7,082 bases of DNA from Chloroflexota bacterium. Lineage in GTDB: Bacteria > Chloroflexota > Limnocylindria > QHBO01. The position numbers were made by a program, and so were the translations under genes. The stretch spans positions 2,813-9,894 of the forward strand of contig VBGQ01000071.1 in NCBI GenBank assembly GCA_005882055.1, written 5' to 3'. The notes below the pieces were generated by a model. That model ran no database searches and was not told the origin of the DNA. It worked only from the letters and a program-made list of their open reading frames with translations. This document shows, one piece after another, positions 5,950 to 7,082 of the stretch (position 1 is its first letter; the number at the start of each line of letters is the position of its first letter).

Positions 5950-7082
5950 GGCCGGCGACCCCGCTCATGGCAAAGGCGCCCAGTACGGCAGCCGGAGCGG
6001 TGCGTCGCCGCGCCAGCTCGAGGGCGGCGGCGATGGCGCCGATCACGGTGGCATCCGAGCCGAGGGTGGAGGTCACGATCCGAGGCGGGGCTGGAAGGCT
6101 GGGCGCGATGCGCGCCACCAGATCGTCCAGGAATGGACCGAGCGACCGGCCCACGCCGCCCTCGAGGATCACGAGCTCGGGATCAACGGTCGAGGCGATG
6201 GCCACGATGGCCATCGCCAGGTCATCGAGCAGCTCATTGATCACCGCCCGCCCGACGGGATCGCCTGCGACGGCTGCCGCAAGGACCGCCTCGGGAGTGA
6301 TCTCGACATCGGACAGGCTGGACCGGGTGCCACCGCTGACCAGCGCGCGCGCACGAGTCGCGACGCCTGGACCAGAGGCAAATGCCTCGAATGCCCCCAG
6401 GCCGGCGGTGATGGGACGTCCGAGCAGCTCGCGCCGCACCACCAGGTACCCCACCTCACCCGCGGCGTTGTGGCGGCCCTGCAGCAGCCGACCATCCGAC
6501 ACAATCGCCGCGCCGGTGCCGGTGCCAACCGAGAGCGTCACGAAATGATCGATCCGGCGGCCATCGCCGCGCCAGGCATGAGCCAGCGCGGCGAGATTGA
6601 CGTCGTTGTCCACGACGAACGGGATCTCCACCGCCGCCGCCAGTCGATCGACGACCGGGAACCCATCCCAGACCAGGTACGGCGCATCCCGCGCGACTCC
6701 GTCCTGCGGGTCGAGGATGCCGGGCACACCAACCGCCAGCGCCACGACCGGAACGCCGCGATGCCCCGCTTCCCGAAGCATCAGCCCGATCGCCTCCAGC
6801 AGGGTTGTGAAGGCGTCGCCGGTCGAATGCGTCAGGCGCACGTCGTCCGCGAGGACCGCTCCCGATAGGTCCGCCAGGGCCGAATGGCAACGTGTCCCGC
6901 CCAGGTCCACCGCGATCACGGAACCCGCATCGCGCCGGTACGAGATCATCGCGCGCGGGCGGCCCCCGTTGGAGCGGCTCGCGCCCACGTCGTCGACGAG
7001 CCCGTCCTGTCGGAGCCGGCCGACGATGCGACCCACGGACGCCGCCGAGAGCCCAAGGTCGCGGGCGATGTCGGTGCGCGAG
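5939..7082 (-). CDS. ROK-family transcriptional regulator (NagC/XylR-type; 5' end beyond the window)
   Basis: The frame is open from the right edge to TGA at 5941-5939, giving 380 visible residues; the start codon lies outside. The GTG at 7036 is internal, because the 15 codons before it encode part of the DNA-binding helix-turn-helix: SRTDIARDLGLSAASVGRIV at visible residues 1-20. The wing follows, with the linker NGGRPR at 38-43 that is standard in ROK repressors. The ROK sugar domain contains DLGGT at 59-63, GVPG at 118-121, DNDVNLAAL at 158-166, GTGTGAAIVSDGRLL at 186-200, AAGEVGY at 206-212 and DPELVILEGGV at 300-310. The CxCGxxGCxE zinc motif is absent and the GExGH His is Tyr212. Probably only the first 15-30 residues are missing. 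As first gene of the operon it probably represses it and is relieved by the sugar or sugar phosphate; the operator would lie beyond 7082. Its last codons overlap the kinase start by 11 bases. Confidence 0.93.
   Translation of the reverse strand, partial: SRTDIARDLGLSAASVGRIVGRLRQDGLVDDVGASRSNGGRPRAMISYRRDAGSVIAVDLGGTRCHSALADLSGAVLADDVRLTHSTGDAFTTLLEAIGLMLREAGHRGVPVVALAVGVPGILDPQDGVARDAPYLVWDGFPVVDRLAAAVEIPFVVDNDVNLAALAHAWRGDGRRIDHFVTLSVGTGTGAAIVSDGRLLQGRHNAAGEVGYLVVRRELLGRPITAGLGAFEAFASGPGVATRARALVSGGTRSSLSDVEITPEAVLAAAVAGDPVGRAVINELLDDLAMAIVAIASTVDPELVILEGGVGRSLGPFLDDLVARIAPSLPAPPRIVTSTLGSDATVIGAIAAALELARRRTAPAAVLGAFAMSGVAGHAS

Noticed and set aside
5852..6868. A 338-codon plus-strand frame opposite the ROK regulator, and other long plus-strand frames at 118-558, 195-827, 1074-1922, 2919-3692 and 5467-6240
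   Set aside because: Their products are Arg/Gly/Ala/Ser-rich or low in hydrophobic order with no recognisable domain. They lie opposite well-supported genes. High GC makes such antisense frames common.
7034..7036. GTG at 7036 as the start of the ROK regulator
   Set aside because: It falls in the middle of the helix-turn-helix. The frame continues open to the window edge with the first half of that motif, so the true start is beyond 7082.

Overview
This window is one dense minus-strand operon from a high-GC bacterium (roughly two-thirds G+C by eye). It encodes uptake and first-step metabolism of a sugar or amino sugar. The binding protein is a lipoprotein with a Ser/Gly/Thr/Asn-rich linker after the lipobox cysteine. 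That feature, the codon bias and the GTG starts fit an actinobacterium or a Chloroflexota-type lineage, but the sequence does not settle which.

Transcription runs from high to low coordinates. In order, the genes are: a ROK-family repressor whose 5' end lies beyond base 7082 (5939 to the right edge); a ROK-family sugar kinase (4909-5949); an extracellular sugar-binding lipoprotein (3611-4912); two CUT1-type ABC permeases (2748-3608 and 1858-2751); a double-SIS-domain sugar-phosphate isomerase/deaminase-like protein (980-1861); and an EamA/DMT-family membrane transporter that runs off the left edge (1-791). Junctions are -11, -4, +2, -4, -4 and -1 bp, counting the SIS frame through to 791. No intergenic space can hold an internal promoter or terminator, so the promoter and operator must lie to the right of the window. 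There is no ABC ATPase, tRNA, rRNA, CRISPR array or mobile element.

The inferred logic is as follows. The lipoprotein and two permeases import a saccharide, powered by an ATPase encoded elsewhere. The ROK kinase phosphorylates it. The SIS protein isomerises or deaminates the sugar phosphate. The ROK repressor senses the sugar or its phosphate. The layout resembles known ROK-regulated amino-sugar and chito-oligosaccharide uptake operons, but the substrate cannot be read from sequence.

The most notable observation is that the SIS gene is interrupted by a single in-frame TAG at 980-982. The same frame stays open for 62 more codons, which encode the expected C-terminal helices of the SIS fold. 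That frame ends in a TGA that overlaps the ATG of the next gene (TGATG). This looks like a very recent nonsense mutation, a sequence error, a readthrough site or a split gene made by reinitiation at a GTG two codons downstream. Other oddities are that both ROK proteins lack the family zinc motif and that the first permease has an unusually short segment between its third and fourth membrane helices. I see no convincing wholly new system. The interrupted SIS gene is the item most worth checking.
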